A stretch of DNA of 64,000 bases. Origin: Sphingopyxis sp. CCNWLW2 (GTDB lineage Bacteria; Pseudomonadota; Alphaproteobacteria; Sphingomonadales; Sphingomonadaceae). The notes beneath the pieces are model-generated. The model made no database searches. It was not told the DNA's origin and saw only the letters and a program-made list of their open reading frames with translations. A program made the position numbers and the translations under genes. Numbering within the stretch: the stretch's first letter is position 1; each line of letters opens with the position of its first letter. The stretch spans positions 783,325 through 847,324 of the forward strand of contig NZ_JBAWKJ010000003.1 of NCBI RefSeq assembly GCF_037095755.1, in the 5' to 3' direction. Below are positions 42,013 to 50,728 of the stretch, one piece after another.

Positions 42013-42300
42013 CTAGCGTCGGCTGCCACCGCGAAGTTTCTGCTCATAGATGCGGACCCTTTCTTCGAGCCGCCGGTCGGCGGATGCCTTGCCGAATTTC
42101 CGGGCCCGCGATTATTTTCGGGCATCAGCGAACGCCGATAGGCTCTGCTGGCGACAGCGCGGCTTGGCATGGCCTTTTTGTCGCTATCGCTCCTGTGCTT
42201 CATGACTTGCGAATGCGTATAGGATCCCACGCCGTCGACCATCGGCAAGGAGGCTCCTGCAGATCCCGGGATCATCAACAAACCGCTGGTGAGGTGCGTG
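42013..42300 (-). pseudogene. Broken copy of the 103-aa exported protein
   Basis: Homologous to the intact gene at 44850-45161. The core LPMVDGVGSYTHSQVMKHRS and RAYRRSLMPE are preserved. The 5' end with the start codon and signal peptide is scrambled before about 42,292, and one C is missing near 42,110 (CGCCGGG became CGCGGG), which shifts the C-terminal third. The original tail, ending RIYEQKLRGGSRR then TAG at 42013, is still readable in the other frame. Confidence 0.8.
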
Positions 42301-42339
42301 AATGATTGCAGCCTTTCAAAGCCTGAAAAGACAGCCGAC

Positions 42340-42823
42340 TCAGTCGGCACCGGCTTTGCCGTTTCCTGCCGACCGACCGCTGGCAGCTTCGTGGGCCTCC
42401 ATCGGCTGGTAGTTTTCGAGCGTGTAGCCTTGGGATGTGTTGGCGATGAGCGTCCGCCCGCGGCATTCATAGCCATATTCCTCCCAACTGGCCCGCCATT
42501 CGATTTGCCCCCAGTCGTGTCGGGCCCCGCCGTTCGAGTATCAGATCTGGGCGCCATAGCGCGCGCTGGCCTTGCCGGACCGCTCGATTCCATTGATCCT
42601 GCGTTCGACCGTCACGATACGGCGAATGCCTTCGGCATCTCTCGTGAGCGGTGCTTCGATCTTGATGTCCTGGGCGGCGCTGTCCTTGAGAAAGGCAAGG
42701 CAGACTCTGAAGCTCTCCATCGTCTGCTGCCGTTCGGGCGACGAGACCGTGCCGCTCGCCGCAACCATCGAAGCGCTGCACGGCAGCATGGCCGCGAAGC
42801 TTCCGGTCAGGGGGAGGATATGT
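42340..42823 (-). pseudogene. Broken copy of the 153-aa exported protein (nonsense TGA at a Trp position)
   Basis: Homologous to the intact gene at 47243-47704 over nearly its full length, from TGSFAAMLPCSASMVAASGT through the SSPERQQTMESF block. At 42543-42541 the frame has TGA where the intact copy has the Trp of VWYSNG. After this the frame continues undisturbed (GQIEWRASWEE, TSQGYTLE, NYQPMEA) to a stop at 42340. The start codon is also lost, because homology ends at about 42,823 inside the 3' end of the neighbouring 152-aa gene. Confidence 0.85.
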
Positions 42824-43265
42824 CGACGCGAACAGGGCTGTTCCGGACTCGGCACCGCCCCTCAAGCTCGACGTCGCCACCTTCGGTCGCAAGATAGGAC
42901 CCGCGCAACGGGATATTCTCTCCGTCCTCGGCGCTCGATGTCGCGAACGCCAGTCGCGCCCTTGGCTGAGTGCGCAGTGCGAAACCGAAGGATGGGCCAA
43001 GCTCGGAGGAGGGCGCCTCGATCGTGGCGCTTTTGAAGTACGTCCGGCCATCGGCACGCGTGTGGATATAGGGGATGGATTTTCCGACGATCAGGCCGGT
43101 TTGCGCGGGAAACAGGAAGACATAGTCGCCCGCCGGATAAGGCTCGGGCCGCCGCTTCTCGCGGCGGGTCGCAGCGACGGTGCAATCGTAGCGCTGGCTG
43201 ACCTCGACATTTTCGGGGAAGGCGGGAGCCGCGGCTACGGCTGCGATCGTCAACAATAGACTCAT
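42807..43265 (-). CDS. Hypothetical exported protein, 152 aa
   Basis: A protein with a short signal peptide (about residues 1-13, AAVAAAPAFP) and no recognised domain. Two or three Cys residues (DCTVA, GRCRV) could form a disulfide in the periplasm. The C-terminus, RVRNSPVRVDISSP, runs into the pseudogene to its 3' side, so its original end may have been changed by the duplication junction. ATG 43265 is preceded by GAGGGCAG. Function unknown; no homologous copy exists in the second block. Confidence 0.55.
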   Translation of the reverse strand: MSLLLTIAAVAAAPAFPENVEVSQRYDCTVAATRREKRRPEPYPAGDYVFLFPAQTGLIVGKSIPYIHTRADGRTYFKSATIEAPSSELGPSFGFALRTQPRARLAFATSSAEDGENIPLRGSYLATEGGDVELEGRCRVRNSPVRVDISSP

Positions 43266-43510
43266 CTTCTGCCCTCGCTCTAGGACGGGAAAATTCTGTG
43301 CGGCGGCGCGCGGCAGCGAACTGGCCGCGAGTGCAAAACCCGGGTAGCCGCAACAGCCCCTGCATCACTATCCCGGCTCTTCCGGATTCGATGTGACGGC
43401 GGTCACTGAACCGGCGGTCGATGGCATTCATGGCTGCGGAGAGGCGAGGATACGGCGTCCCCTGCCGGAGCCAGCAACGGATCACCGCTTCAGGCAAAGG
43501 AGTTGTCCCG

Positions 43511-43963
43511 ATGATCTGGAATTTCGCGTCTCTGGTTGCAATCGCTCTTTCTGGCCTTGCCGATCCGCAAGACCCGCCTGCTCCTGCCGTAACACCGGAC
43601 CGGATTTCTTATGCGGGGGCCGGCAATGGCTGGACCGGCGGGCGCACCGAATGGTGGATCGATCGTTCGGGGCGTGGCTCCTACCGTACGACCATCGACC
43701 ACAAGGCGAGCGGCAGGTTCGACGCGGGACCGCAGGGCTTCGAACGCATCCGGGCGATATTGCAGCCGCTTGAGGGCGTGCGTGAACTGCCTTGCGATGG
43801 GGCGGTCACCGATCAGGGGATGGGCGTGCTCAGTTGGCGAGGCGGCGGGCAGGAAGCCAGGTTGCATTTCGATTTCGGCTGCAATTTTCGCCAGCCCAAC
43901 GCCGCCCGCCAGCGGCTGGGCGAGGCGAGCGAACATATGCAGCTATGGGCGCGGGCAAGATGA
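43511..43963 (+). CDS. Exported protein of the duplicated block, 150 aa (copy A)
   Basis: An uncharacterised protein with an N-terminal export-like helix (MIWNFASLVAIALSGLA) and a mature part rich in Gly, Trp and Arg. The segment YAGAGNGWTGGRTEWWIDRS, then GSYRTTI, and FDFGCNFRQPNAARQRLG are shared with the paralog at 47933-48394. One Cys pair (PCDGAV, FGCNF) may form a disulfide. AAGGAG lies 8 nt before the ATG. Expected in the periplasm or cell surface; function unknown. Confidence 0.75.
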   Translation: MIWNFASLVAIALSGLADPQDPPAPAVTPDRISYAGAGNGWTGGRTEWWIDRSGRGSYRTTIDHKASGRFDAGPQGFERIRAILQPLEGVRELPCDGAVTDQGMGVLSWRGGGQEARLHFDFGCNFRQPNAARQRLGEASEHMQLWARAR

Positions 43964-44174
43964 TTAACGGTTCATTGCCCGAACGGTCTTGACGGCCATA
44001 TCCTGCCTTCTTCGAGGCAATGGTGCTTCTGGCCGTCGTGGTCTGGCTTGGCATCGGTCTCGAAAGCAACGTCCGCCTTTGACGGCGTAGAGTTGAAAGC
44101 CGTCAGTCCGCTTCCGGCCAAGCCCGGCGGCGATGCACCAACGGCGCCGATGGGTAGCGTGTAATCGGGATATT

Positions 44175-44193
44175 GATGAGCCGTTGGCTCATC
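44175..44193 (-). terminator. Hairpin overlapping the stop of DUF3703 copy 2
   Basis: GATGAGCC and GGCTCATC (44175-44182, 44186-44193) form a perfect 8-bp stem with a 3-nt loop across the stop codon. No T-run follows, so termination would be weak. Confidence 0.5.
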
Positions 44194-44605
44194 GTGCAAA
44201 AAGCAGGAAAGCGGCAAGCGCGGCGAGGAAGGCGCCGCGTGCGATCAGGCCGTTGCGCAGCGATTGACCTTCGAGATGGGATTGCAAGTCGGACGGGATC
44301 GGCATTGGCAGGGTTGCCGATACATCAGCTCCGCCCGTGTTGCCCACGGGAACCCAACCGGCAAGGTGGAAGGGGCCGGCTCCGATCAACCGGACGAGCT
44401 GCCCACGCGCTTCTCGGGTGTCCGACTGTCTGAGCGCGAGCCGCAACATGTGGAAATGTGTTTTCATATGCGAGACATACCAGCGCTGGCCGAGAATATG
44501 AGCCCGTTCCAGATGGTGCTTGGCAAGCGCAAGATCGCCTTTTGCCTCGGCCGATCGCGCATGGTCCATTTCGCTGGCAAAGGCGGCTTTGACGCTTGGT
44601 TTCAT
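44189..44605 (-). CDS. DUF3703 domain-containing protein, copy 2
   Basis: A 138-residue paralog of the gene at 24665-25084, sharing LERAHILGQRWYVSHMKTHF, RLIGA and GNTGGADV segments with only scattered substitutions. The His-rich N-terminal half and single C-terminal membrane helix are kept. GGGGAGG precedes ATG 44605. It lies between the two blocks of duplicated exported proteins. The family is linked to metal response by context in other genomes; nothing in this window confirms that. Confidence 0.88.
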   Translation of the reverse strand: MKPSVKAAFASEMDHARSAEAKGDLALAKHHLERAHILGQRWYVSHMKTHFHMLRLALRQSDTREARGQLVRLIGAGPFHLAGWVPVGNTGGADVSATLPMPIPSDLQSHLEGQSLRNGLIARGAFLAALAAFLLFAR

Positions 44606-44765
44606 GGCAAACCTCCCCGTAGCTGCGACGCAGCGCCATCGCCGCCGTCACCTGTCTAGCGACCGTCCTTTGCGGACGGTGCATTGCGCATATCAGTTTA
44701 AACACCAGCCGGCAGAGGAAAACTCGCCCCGATATCTTTTAGTTTCTAGTGTCCGAGCAGGCAGA
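44189..44765 (-). repeat. Diverged direct repeat with DUF3703, copy 2
   Basis: The partner of 24665-25240, about 19.5 kb away in the same orientation. Gene and upstream 150 nt are alike; flanks differ. Confidence 0.8.
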
Positions 44766-44849
44766 TGAGATTCAGATGCCAGACGTCCCTTCGATGCTTG
44801 GTGGTCGCCAATTGGTCGGAAATTCGGACTCCCGCTTATGCACCTGAAT

Positions 44850-45161
44850 CTAGCGCTGGGGTTTGCCGCCGCGGAGCTTTTGCTCATAGCTGCGTACCCT
44901 TCCTTCGAGCCAGCGGTCGGCGGGCGCCTTGCCAAATTTCCTGGCCCGGCGACTATGTTCGGGCATCAGCGAGCGCCGGTACGCCCTGCTCTTGGCGGCT
45001 CGGCTCGGCGTGGCTTTCTTGCCGCTATCGCTCCTGTGTTTCATGACCTGCGAATGCGTATAGGATCCCACGCCGTCGACCATCGGCAGGGAGGCGGCCG
45101 CGGACGCCGGGATCATCAGCAGGCTGGTGGCGAGACAAGAGGCAAGGAACAGGGGCTTCAT
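44850..45161 (-). CDS. Small exported basic protein, 103 aa (intact copy)
   Basis: Signal peptide of about 24 residues (MKPLFLASCLATSLLMIPAS then AAA), followed by a highly basic mature part: SYTHSQVMKHRSDSGKK, RAYRRSLMPEHSRRAR and WLEGRVRSYEQKLRGG. No domain is recognised. GGAGGAG precedes the ATG at 45161. A frameshifted relative lies at 42013-42300. The strongly cationic mature chain suggests binding to an anionic envelope polymer or nucleic acid; this is inference. Confidence 0.7.
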   Translation of the reverse strand: MKPLFLASCLATSLLMIPASAAASLPMVDGVGSYTHSQVMKHRSDSGKKATPSRAAKSRAYRRSLMPEHSRRARKFGKAPADRWLEGRVRSYEQKLRGGKPQR

Positions 45162-45377
45162 CGAATATCTCCTCCATCGGGAGCCGCTACAATGGCGGCG
45201 GCAACCGGCCTTCGCGGGCTGGCGCCGACCGCAATATTTCGCACTGCTTCGAAAATCTGTGATTGCGATCATAGATTGGCCTTGATCGTGATTTAATAAT
45301 CCGAACAGTGACATGGCTGTCGCGTAGGCCGGCCGCGCACCGAATTTGCAGCGATGCTGCCCAATCGAGGAGTCCTT

Positions 45378-45872
45378 ATGTTTTCCCTGTTCCCGGTGGC
45401 GCTTTCCCTTGCTGCTGCCACGGCCGCCACGGGCGGCGCTACCTTCTGCAAGCCGGCGGAGACGCCCGTTTTCTCGTGCGAGCTCGGCAAGAAACGCGTG
45501 TCGGTTTGCGCGAGCGATCGGCTTTTGACCTATCGTTACGGGACGCCGGGCAAGGTCCCCGAAATGCAGATCAGCAGCAACGGCAAGGACGGCCGCGTTC
45601 ACAGCGACGTCGTCGTTGGCGGCGGTGGCGGTCAGCAGACCAGCCTGCGCTTCAGCAACGGAAATACACATTACATCATATTCAGCGGATATGCCGGCAG
45701 TCTGACCGACAGTCCGGGCAAGCAATGGTCGGGCCTCGATGTGCTGAAAGGCACCACCTCGACGAGCAACCGGCAGTGCGGCGCCAGGAATCTCGTTCCG
45801 CTTACCTCTTCCGGCGTCCCGACCTTCGTTCCGGCGGACGAGGAAAATGGCCCGTTCAGCGGCTGGCGTTGA
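45378..45872 (+). CDS. Hypothetical exported protein, 164 aa
   Basis: Signal peptide of about 20 residues (MFSLFPVALSLAAATAATGG), then a beta-rich mature part with four Cys (FCKPA, FSCELG, VCASD, QCGAR) and a poly-Gly stretch GGGGG. SFRFSNG-like motif LRFSNGNTHYIIFSGYAG suggests a beta-sandwich. GAGGAG precedes ATG 45378. Not recognised as a named family. It is present only in the second block and lies upstream of another exported protein gene in the same direction. Confidence 0.7.
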   Translation: MFSLFPVALSLAAATAATGGATFCKPAETPVFSCELGKKRVSVCASDRLLTYRYGTPGKVPEMQISSNGKDGRVHSDVVVGGGGGQQTSLRFSNGNTHYIIFSGYAGSLTDSPGKQWSGLDVLKGTTSTSNRQCGARNLVPLTSSGVPTFVPADEENGPFSGWR

Positions 45873-45935
45873 GCCGCATGAAACTTCAACGGCACCGGGC
45901 CCCGAGCGCTCCCGCGCGGACAATCGGAATATGAC

Positions 45936-46721
45936 ATGAAAGCAGCCTTTTGTTTGTTGCCGCCGGCATGCATCGCAGCGGCCATTTTCCTGATGCCCGG
46001 GACCGCCGCGGCACAGAGCAGCTATCCCTGCAACGGATCGCCGGGTGAAAGGCAGGTCGGAATGGCTGGTGGCTCGCCCGGTCTCGCGCCCTTCCCGATC
46101 TGCGTCGCGGGTCCGGCTTCCGGCGGGAGCGGATCGGGTTACGGGGCGAGCGTCGCCGCGGCATCGTCCTACGATCCGGTCCTCGACGCGATGGTACGCG
46201 ATATAATGGCGCGGCAGAAGTTGCTCGCCGCCGAGCAGGCACGCGCTGCCGCGATCGACGAGAAGATGGCGCGCGACCCCGCGTTCAGGCGAATGCATCT
46301 CGGTGCATGGGATTTCTTTCAGGCTGACCCAGGAGCGAAACCGGGTGAAACCTGCACGGCGGTCTGGATGAAACAGGGCGAGTTGGTCACCATCTCGGGC
46401 CCCGGACCCGATTATGACGGAGGCATGCTGACCTTCTGGAGCAACGATATCCCGCAGCCCGCCGACATGCGGACGATCACGGTCACGATGAAACAATCGC
46501 GCTATCCCGCCCAGACGGTAAAGGCGGTCAACTATACGATGCCGGGTCAGGCATTCGGCGCCATCTCGCTGACCGTGCCCGACATCGACAAGGCGATCGA
46601 TACGATGCTCGATGTCGAGCAGTTCGAGATACTGGTCGACGGCAAGCGCGTGTCCGATATCGGGTGGAGCGGTGGAAACGGCGCGCGCGATCGGCTGCGC
46701 GAATGTATTCATCCCGGTTAA
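45936..46721 (+). CDS. Hypothetical periplasmic protein, 261 aa
   Basis: Signal peptide (about residues 1-26, ending GTAAA-Q). It then has a Gly/Ser-rich linker, a helical segment with DPVLDAMVRDIMARQKLLAAEQARAAAI broken at about residue 105, and a C-terminal beta-domain containing CTAVWMKQGELVTISGPGPD and FEILVDGKRVSDIGW. The last part looks like a ligand- or inhibitor-type beta fold, but I do not recognise a family. It is 63 nt after the 164-aa gene, so probably the same transcript. Confidence 0.72.
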   Translation: MKAAFCLLPPACIAAAIFLMPGTAAAQSSYPCNGSPGERQVGMAGGSPGLAPFPICVAGPASGGSGSGYGASVAAASSYDPVLDAMVRDIMARQKLLAAEQARAAAIDEKMARDPAFRRMHLGAWDFFQADPGAKPGETCTAVWMKQGELVTISGPGPDYDGGMLTFWSNDIPQPADMRTITVTMKQSRYPAQTVKAVNYTMPGQAFGAISLTVPDIDKAIDTMLDVEQFEILVDGKRVSDIGWSGGNGARDRLRECIHPG

Positions 46722-46765
46722 ACAAAGGGGCTATCGCCGAGTGATGGCCGGCAGGCGGCACCGGC

Positions 46766-47152
46766 CTACATCTTGGGCAACCGCTTGTCGGCCCGGCATG
46801 TCTTGAGCGGCAGCGGGGATCCCGAGGCTATGCGGACGACCCGCCGGCTTTTCTTGTCCACCTGCATGTCGAGGCAGGTACAAGAGTAACCGTATCCGCG
46901 GCGATCGACGACCGAGCTTCCACGCCCCATGGCCGGCAGCCGTGCCTCATCCGCGTCCGATATCTGGTAACCACCTTGCTCGCCAACTATCCATCGCCCG
47001 TCGCGATCGAAAAAATAGCTATTGCCCGGCGACGGATTGGAGAGCCAGCCGCATCGCTTCTGGGCAGTTTCCTGCCGCGCCGCTGCCGGCAAAACGGAGC
47101 CGAGGCAGAGGACAGAGACTATGCAGGCGGTCAAGGGGAGTGTGATTTTCAT
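46766..47152 (-). CDS. DUF4087 domain-containing exported protein
   Basis: A 128-residue protein with a signal peptide (about residues 1-25, ending AAARQ). The mature start RCGWLSNPSPGNSYFFDRDG, then W-x-V with QGGYQ, is the typical DUF4087 opening. The C-terminal YGYSCTCLDMQVDK with conserved cysteines completes the family pattern. Function of DUF4087 is unknown; members are small periplasmic proteins. ATG 47152 is chosen because the signal peptide starts there. It is convergent with the 261-aa gene. Confidence 0.82.
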   Translation of the reverse strand: MKITLPLTACIVSVLCLGSVLPAAARQETAQKRCGWLSNPSPGNSYFFDRDGRWIVGEQGGYQISDADEARLPAMGRGSSVVDRRGYGYSCTCLDMQVDKKSRRVVRIASGSPLPLKTCRADKRLPKM

Positions 47153-47242
47153 AACGACGGTCTTTCGTATGCGGGTTCGTCCCGCGTGAATTATCGGTTC
47201 ATTCCGCGGCCGAAAAGGCAATGGGTTCAATCGGCGCCTTAG

Positions 47243-47704
47243 TTACCGCTGACTTTCCGCCGTTTCGCCAGCTTCCATCGGCTGGTAGCTTTCGAGCGTA
47301 TAGCCTTGGGACGTGTTGATGATGAGCATCCGCCCGCGGCATTTATAGTCATGTTCTTCCCAACTCGCCCGCCATTCGATTTGGCCGAGATCCGGGCGTG
47401 GCCTGCCGTTCGAATACCACACCCGCGCTCCATAGTGCGCACTGGCCTTGCCCGATCGCTCGATGCCATCCGTCCTCCGTTCGATCGTGACGATACGACG
47501 ATTGCCTTCGGCATCTCCGCTGAGCGGTGCTTCACTCTTGCTGTCTTGGGCGGCGCTGTCCTCGAGATAGGCGAGGCAGGCGTCGAAGCTCTCCATCGTC
47601 TGCTGCCGTTCGGGCGACGAGACGGTGCCGCTCGCCGCAACCATTGAAGCGCTGCACAGCAGCATGGCCGCGAAGCTACCGGTCAGCATATGGATCTTGG
47701 GCAT
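47243..47704 (-). CDS. Hypothetical exported protein, 153 aa (intact copy)
   Basis: Signal peptide (about residues 1-24, MPKIHMLTGSFAAMLLCSAS) and a mature part with no recognised domain. Visible are the helix SPERQQTMESFDACLAYLED, a strand-rich centre RRIVTIERRTDGIE, and a C-terminal QIEWRASWEEHDYKCRGRML. GAGGAA precedes ATG 47704. A nonsense-mutated relative is at 42340-42823. It is divergent from the 153-aa plus-strand gene, the same pairing as in the first block. Confidence 0.72.
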   Translation of the reverse strand: MPKIHMLTGSFAAMLLCSASMVAASGTVSSPERQQTMESFDACLAYLEDSAAQDSKSEAPLSGDAEGNRRIVTIERRTDGIERSGKASAHYGARVWYSNGRPRPDLGQIEWRASWEEHDYKCRGRMLIINTSQGYTLESYQPMEAGETAESQR

Positions 47705-47932
47705 AATTATTTCCTCATCGGGCCGGCCGATCAGAATCACCGGTAGGCCGTGCTTTTTTCCGGAATACCGGTAAGAGAATGCTATCCCAGCCTTTCTGGA
47801 TGCAATGTGATGACCGTCACTGAGCCCGCGCTCGAGACCGTTCATGGCTATGGAGAAGGTATGTGGCATCGCTCGCCGGCGTTTCGCAGGAACCTGCAAC
47901 CCGTCGCCGGTCAAGGCAAAGAAGTTGTCCCG

Positions 47933-48394
47933 ATGATCTGGAATCTTGCATCGCTCACCGCAATCGCTCTGGCAGGCCTTGCCGGTCCGCAAGACCCGGT
48001 CCCGGGCGTTTCGGGCGCTGACACGCCCGACCGGATTTCCTATGCGGGAACCGGCAATGGCTGGACCGGCGGACGCACCGAATGGTGGATCGATCGGTCG
48101 GGGCGCGGATCCTATCGAACGACGATCCGACAAACGATGGATGGCAGTTTTGACGCCGGACCGCGGGGTTTCGAGCGCATCCGGGCGATATTGCAGCCGC
48201 TCGAGAGCATGCGCGAACTGCCTTGCGACGGCGCAGTCACCGACCAGGGGGGCGGCGTGCTCAACTGGCGACGAGCCGGTAGGGACACGATATTACGCTT
48301 CGATTTCGGCTGCAATTTCAGGCAGCCTGACGCCGCTCGCGAGCGACTCGGCGAGGCGAGCGAACAGGTGAAGGATTGGGCACGGTCGAAATGA
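47933..48394 (+). CDS. Exported protein of the duplicated block, 153 aa (copy B)
   Basis: Paralog of the 150-aa protein at 43511-43963. Both share MIWN-ASL at the start, the YAG-GNGWTGGRTEWWIDRS core, GFERIRAILQPLE and RELPCDGAVTDQG. The ATG is set by alignment with copy A; the ribosome site here (AAGAAG) is weaker than AAGGAG in copy A. Upstream in-frame codons to 47750 lack support. Function unknown. Confidence 0.75.
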   Translation: MIWNLASLTAIALAGLAGPQDPVPGVSGADTPDRISYAGTGNGWTGGRTEWWIDRSGRGSYRTTIRQTMDGSFDAGPRGFERIRAILQPLESMRELPCDGAVTDQGGGVLNWRRAGRDTILRFDFGCNFRQPDAARERLGEASEQVKDWARSK

Positions 48395-48541
48395 CGGGTG
48401 GTTCACCGTGCTAGCGGTTTGACGGGCACAATCTGACTTTTTTCTTCTGGGCATCGTCGCAGTTTGGCTTGCCACTGCCTCGCAAAACAATGTCCGCTTA
48501 TTCCGACGCGAAGCCGAAAGCCGTCAGGCAGCAAGCGGCCA

Positions 48542-50173
48542 TTAGCCGCGGTAACGCGCCTCTGACAGATCAAGTTCACGGATCAGCTTTCGGGCCACCT
48601 CACTACCGATTGCGCGAGTGCGGGCGAGTTCCACGAGCGCCTCGCGCTCGGCACTGACACCTACAAGCTGGAAGTCCCGGACAAGCTGTTCCTCCTCCCG
48701 GCGCGCTTCAGAAAGACCTTGGCTACGGCTCTCGATGCGTTCGCGGTAAAAATCCATGACGCGCGTGCCTGCGGCCGCGTAGATATCAGCTTCGCCGCGC
48801 TCCTCGGCGAGCGCGTGCTGGCGCCGCTCGATCGCGCGAATCGCGGACTCGGCTGTCGCCACGCGGGCGGCATCCTCCTCGGCTTGCTTGGATGGCTCGG
48901 GAGGCATTACCAGCCCCTTCAGCAACAGCGGCAGCGCGACGCTGGCCAGGAGCAGCGATACGATGATGACACCCGCAGCGAGGAAGATCGCGAGATCGCG
49001 AGCAGGAAAGGCCGTGCCGTCGTCGAGTGCCAGCGGCAAGGTCAGGACGCCGGCCAGCGTGATCGCTCCGCGCACGCCGGCGAACGACATGGCGGCGACC
49101 AGCCGCCAGTCGGGACTCTGCAGTTCGTCATGTCTATCGCGTTTGCGCAGGATGGTGAGCCGCAGCGAAACCCATACCCAGGCGAAGCGCAGCGCCGCCA
49201 GCCCTGCGACGATCGCGATAACATAGACCCCGAGCCACCAAGGGGTGCTGTGTCCGGTCAACGCCACCGTTTTATTCGCGCCCGCGAGGATCGCGGGCAA
49301 TTGCTCGCCGAGCAGCACGAAGATGATACCATTGAGGGTGAACTGGATGGTGTCCCAAACCGAGTTGCGCCTCATACGCGTGACGGCCATTGCCTGGCGC
49401 GAAATTTCGGCAAAGGTCATCGTGACCCCGGCGCTCACCGCAGCGAGGATGCCCGAGGCATGGACATGTTCGGCGAGCAGATAGGAGCCGAACGGGATCA
49501 GCAGGCTCACGAGAATCTGCGAGCCAGTGTCCTCGCCCCAACGTCTTGTTACCCAAGCCTTCGCGCGCGTCACCGCCAGCGTCACCGCGATACCGATCGC
49601 CAGCCCGATCCCGGCGACCCAGAGGAAGTTGAGCGCCGCGGCGCCCGCGGAAAAGGTGCCGGTGAGCGCTGCGGCGATCGCGAAGCGAAGGCAGACGAGG
49701 CCTGACGCATCGTTCAGGAGCGATTCGCCTTCAAGGATGTGCATCATTCGTTTCGGGATCGGCACACGCGCCGCGATGGAGGAGACGGCGATCGGGTCGG
49801 TTGGCGATACGACGGCGGCAAGTGCGAATGCGACGGCCATCGGCATCGCCGGGATCATCCAGTGGATGAACAGGCCCATGCCGATGACCGTCATCAGTAC
49901 GAGGCCGAGCGCAAGTTCGACCACGGTCGAGACGTCCTTCAGCAGCTCATCCTTTGGGATGCGCCAGCCGTCGAGGAACAGCAGCGGCGGCAGGAAGAGC
50001 AGCAGGAACAGTTCGGGGTCCAGTTCGACCCTGTAGGGAGTGGACAGGCCGATGGCCGCCCCGAGGAGAATTTGCACGAGCGGCGTCGGCAAGGATATCG
50101 GCAGCATCCGCGATATCGCTCCGCTGACGACAACAGCCAACAGCAGAAAGAGTACGATCGATACCGTATCCAA
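48542..50173 (-). CDS. CPA1-family Na+/H+ antiporter
   Basis: A 543-residue membrane protein with 11-12 helices followed by a cytoplasmic tail of about 110 residues. The core has PPLLFLDGWRIP, AAVVSPTDPIAVSSI (conserved Asp of the ion site), LEGESLLNDASGLV and FAGVRGAITLAGVL, the blocks of bacterial NhaP/YjcE-type CPA1 exchangers. It exchanges Na+ or K+ for protons. A TTG start at 50173 is favoured: it opens the first helix (LDTVSIVLFLLLAVVV) and GGAG lies before it. The longer frame to 50335 has unlikely sequence. Confidence 0.92.
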   Translation of the reverse strand: MDTVSIVLFLLLAVVVSGAISRMLPISLPTPLVQILLGAAIGLSTPYRVELDPELFLLLFLPPLLFLDGWRIPKDELLKDVSTVVELALGLVLMTVIGMGLFIHWMIPAMPMAVAFALAAVVSPTDPIAVSSIAARVPIPKRMMHILEGESLLNDASGLVCLRFAIAAALTGTFSAGAAALNFLWVAGIGLAIGIAVTLAVTRAKAWVTRRWGEDTGSQILVSLLIPFGSYLLAEHVHASGILAAVSAGVTMTFAEISRQAMAVTRMRRNSVWDTIQFTLNGIIFVLLGEQLPAILAGANKTVALTGHSTPWWLGVYVIAIVAGLAALRFAWVWVSLRLTILRKRDRHDELQSPDWRLVAAMSFAGVRGAITLAGVLTLPLALDDGTAFPARDLAIFLAAGVIIVSLLLASVALPLLLKGLVMPPEPSKQAEEDAARVATAESAIRAIERRQHALAEERGEADIYAAAGTRVMDFYRERIESRSQGLSEARREEEQLVRDFQLVGVSAEREALVELARTRAIGSEVARKLIRELDLSEARYRG

Positions 50174-50728
50174 GAACCATCTCCATTTCGCGGGGTTTGG
50201 CCATTTTAGAGGGCGGGGCTGGCGCGGCGCAACCCTGGACGGAAGCAGGCCGATTCTGGCATTTCCGAGAGCAGGTCTACCGCTGAAATGGGCCTGTCCA
50301 TTATCGCCGAGATTGTCCGCTACCCTGTACACCAAGTACCATCAGCCCTCTCTCTCGCCTCCATGGCGGCGGAAAGTTCCTGTTTTCCATGTCAATAAGG
50401 CATTGTGGGAATAGCAGTCGGGAACAGGTCTCGGAAAAGCGAAACCCACGGCCCTCCGCCAGTGCGACCGGCGTGATCGGATTCTCTTCATATGTTCCCG
50501 GTCGGGAGAGGCATGTGGCAGCGAATTAAGTACGCTTGGTCCTCTCGTAGTAGTTGTTCCGCCTTCATTGGAACGGCAGTTGTCTAACCGCAGGCCCACG
50601 CCGGCGAGATGCGCGGCGTATTCATCTGCGGACATTCAATTTGTCCGCGGTGGATGTCGTTGTCTCTAGGGATTGACCATTGGAAAAGGGGAACGGTCGC
50701 CGACCGCGCCCCTTCTCCTCACCTGAGC
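50174..50728. other. Gene-free stretch upstream of the antiporter
   Basis: 555 nt. The first part must hold the antiporter promoter. A minus-strand frame 50342-50635 begins MSADEYAAHLAGVGL, which resembles the start of small plasmid-type HTH proteins, but the rest looks non-coding, so at most it is a relic. No other structure stands out. Confidence 0.4.

Noticed and set aside
46528..46761. Small minus-strand frame antisense to the 261-aa gene
   Set aside because: Basic, Arg-rich shadow; the plus-strand gene has signal peptide and consistent codon pattern.
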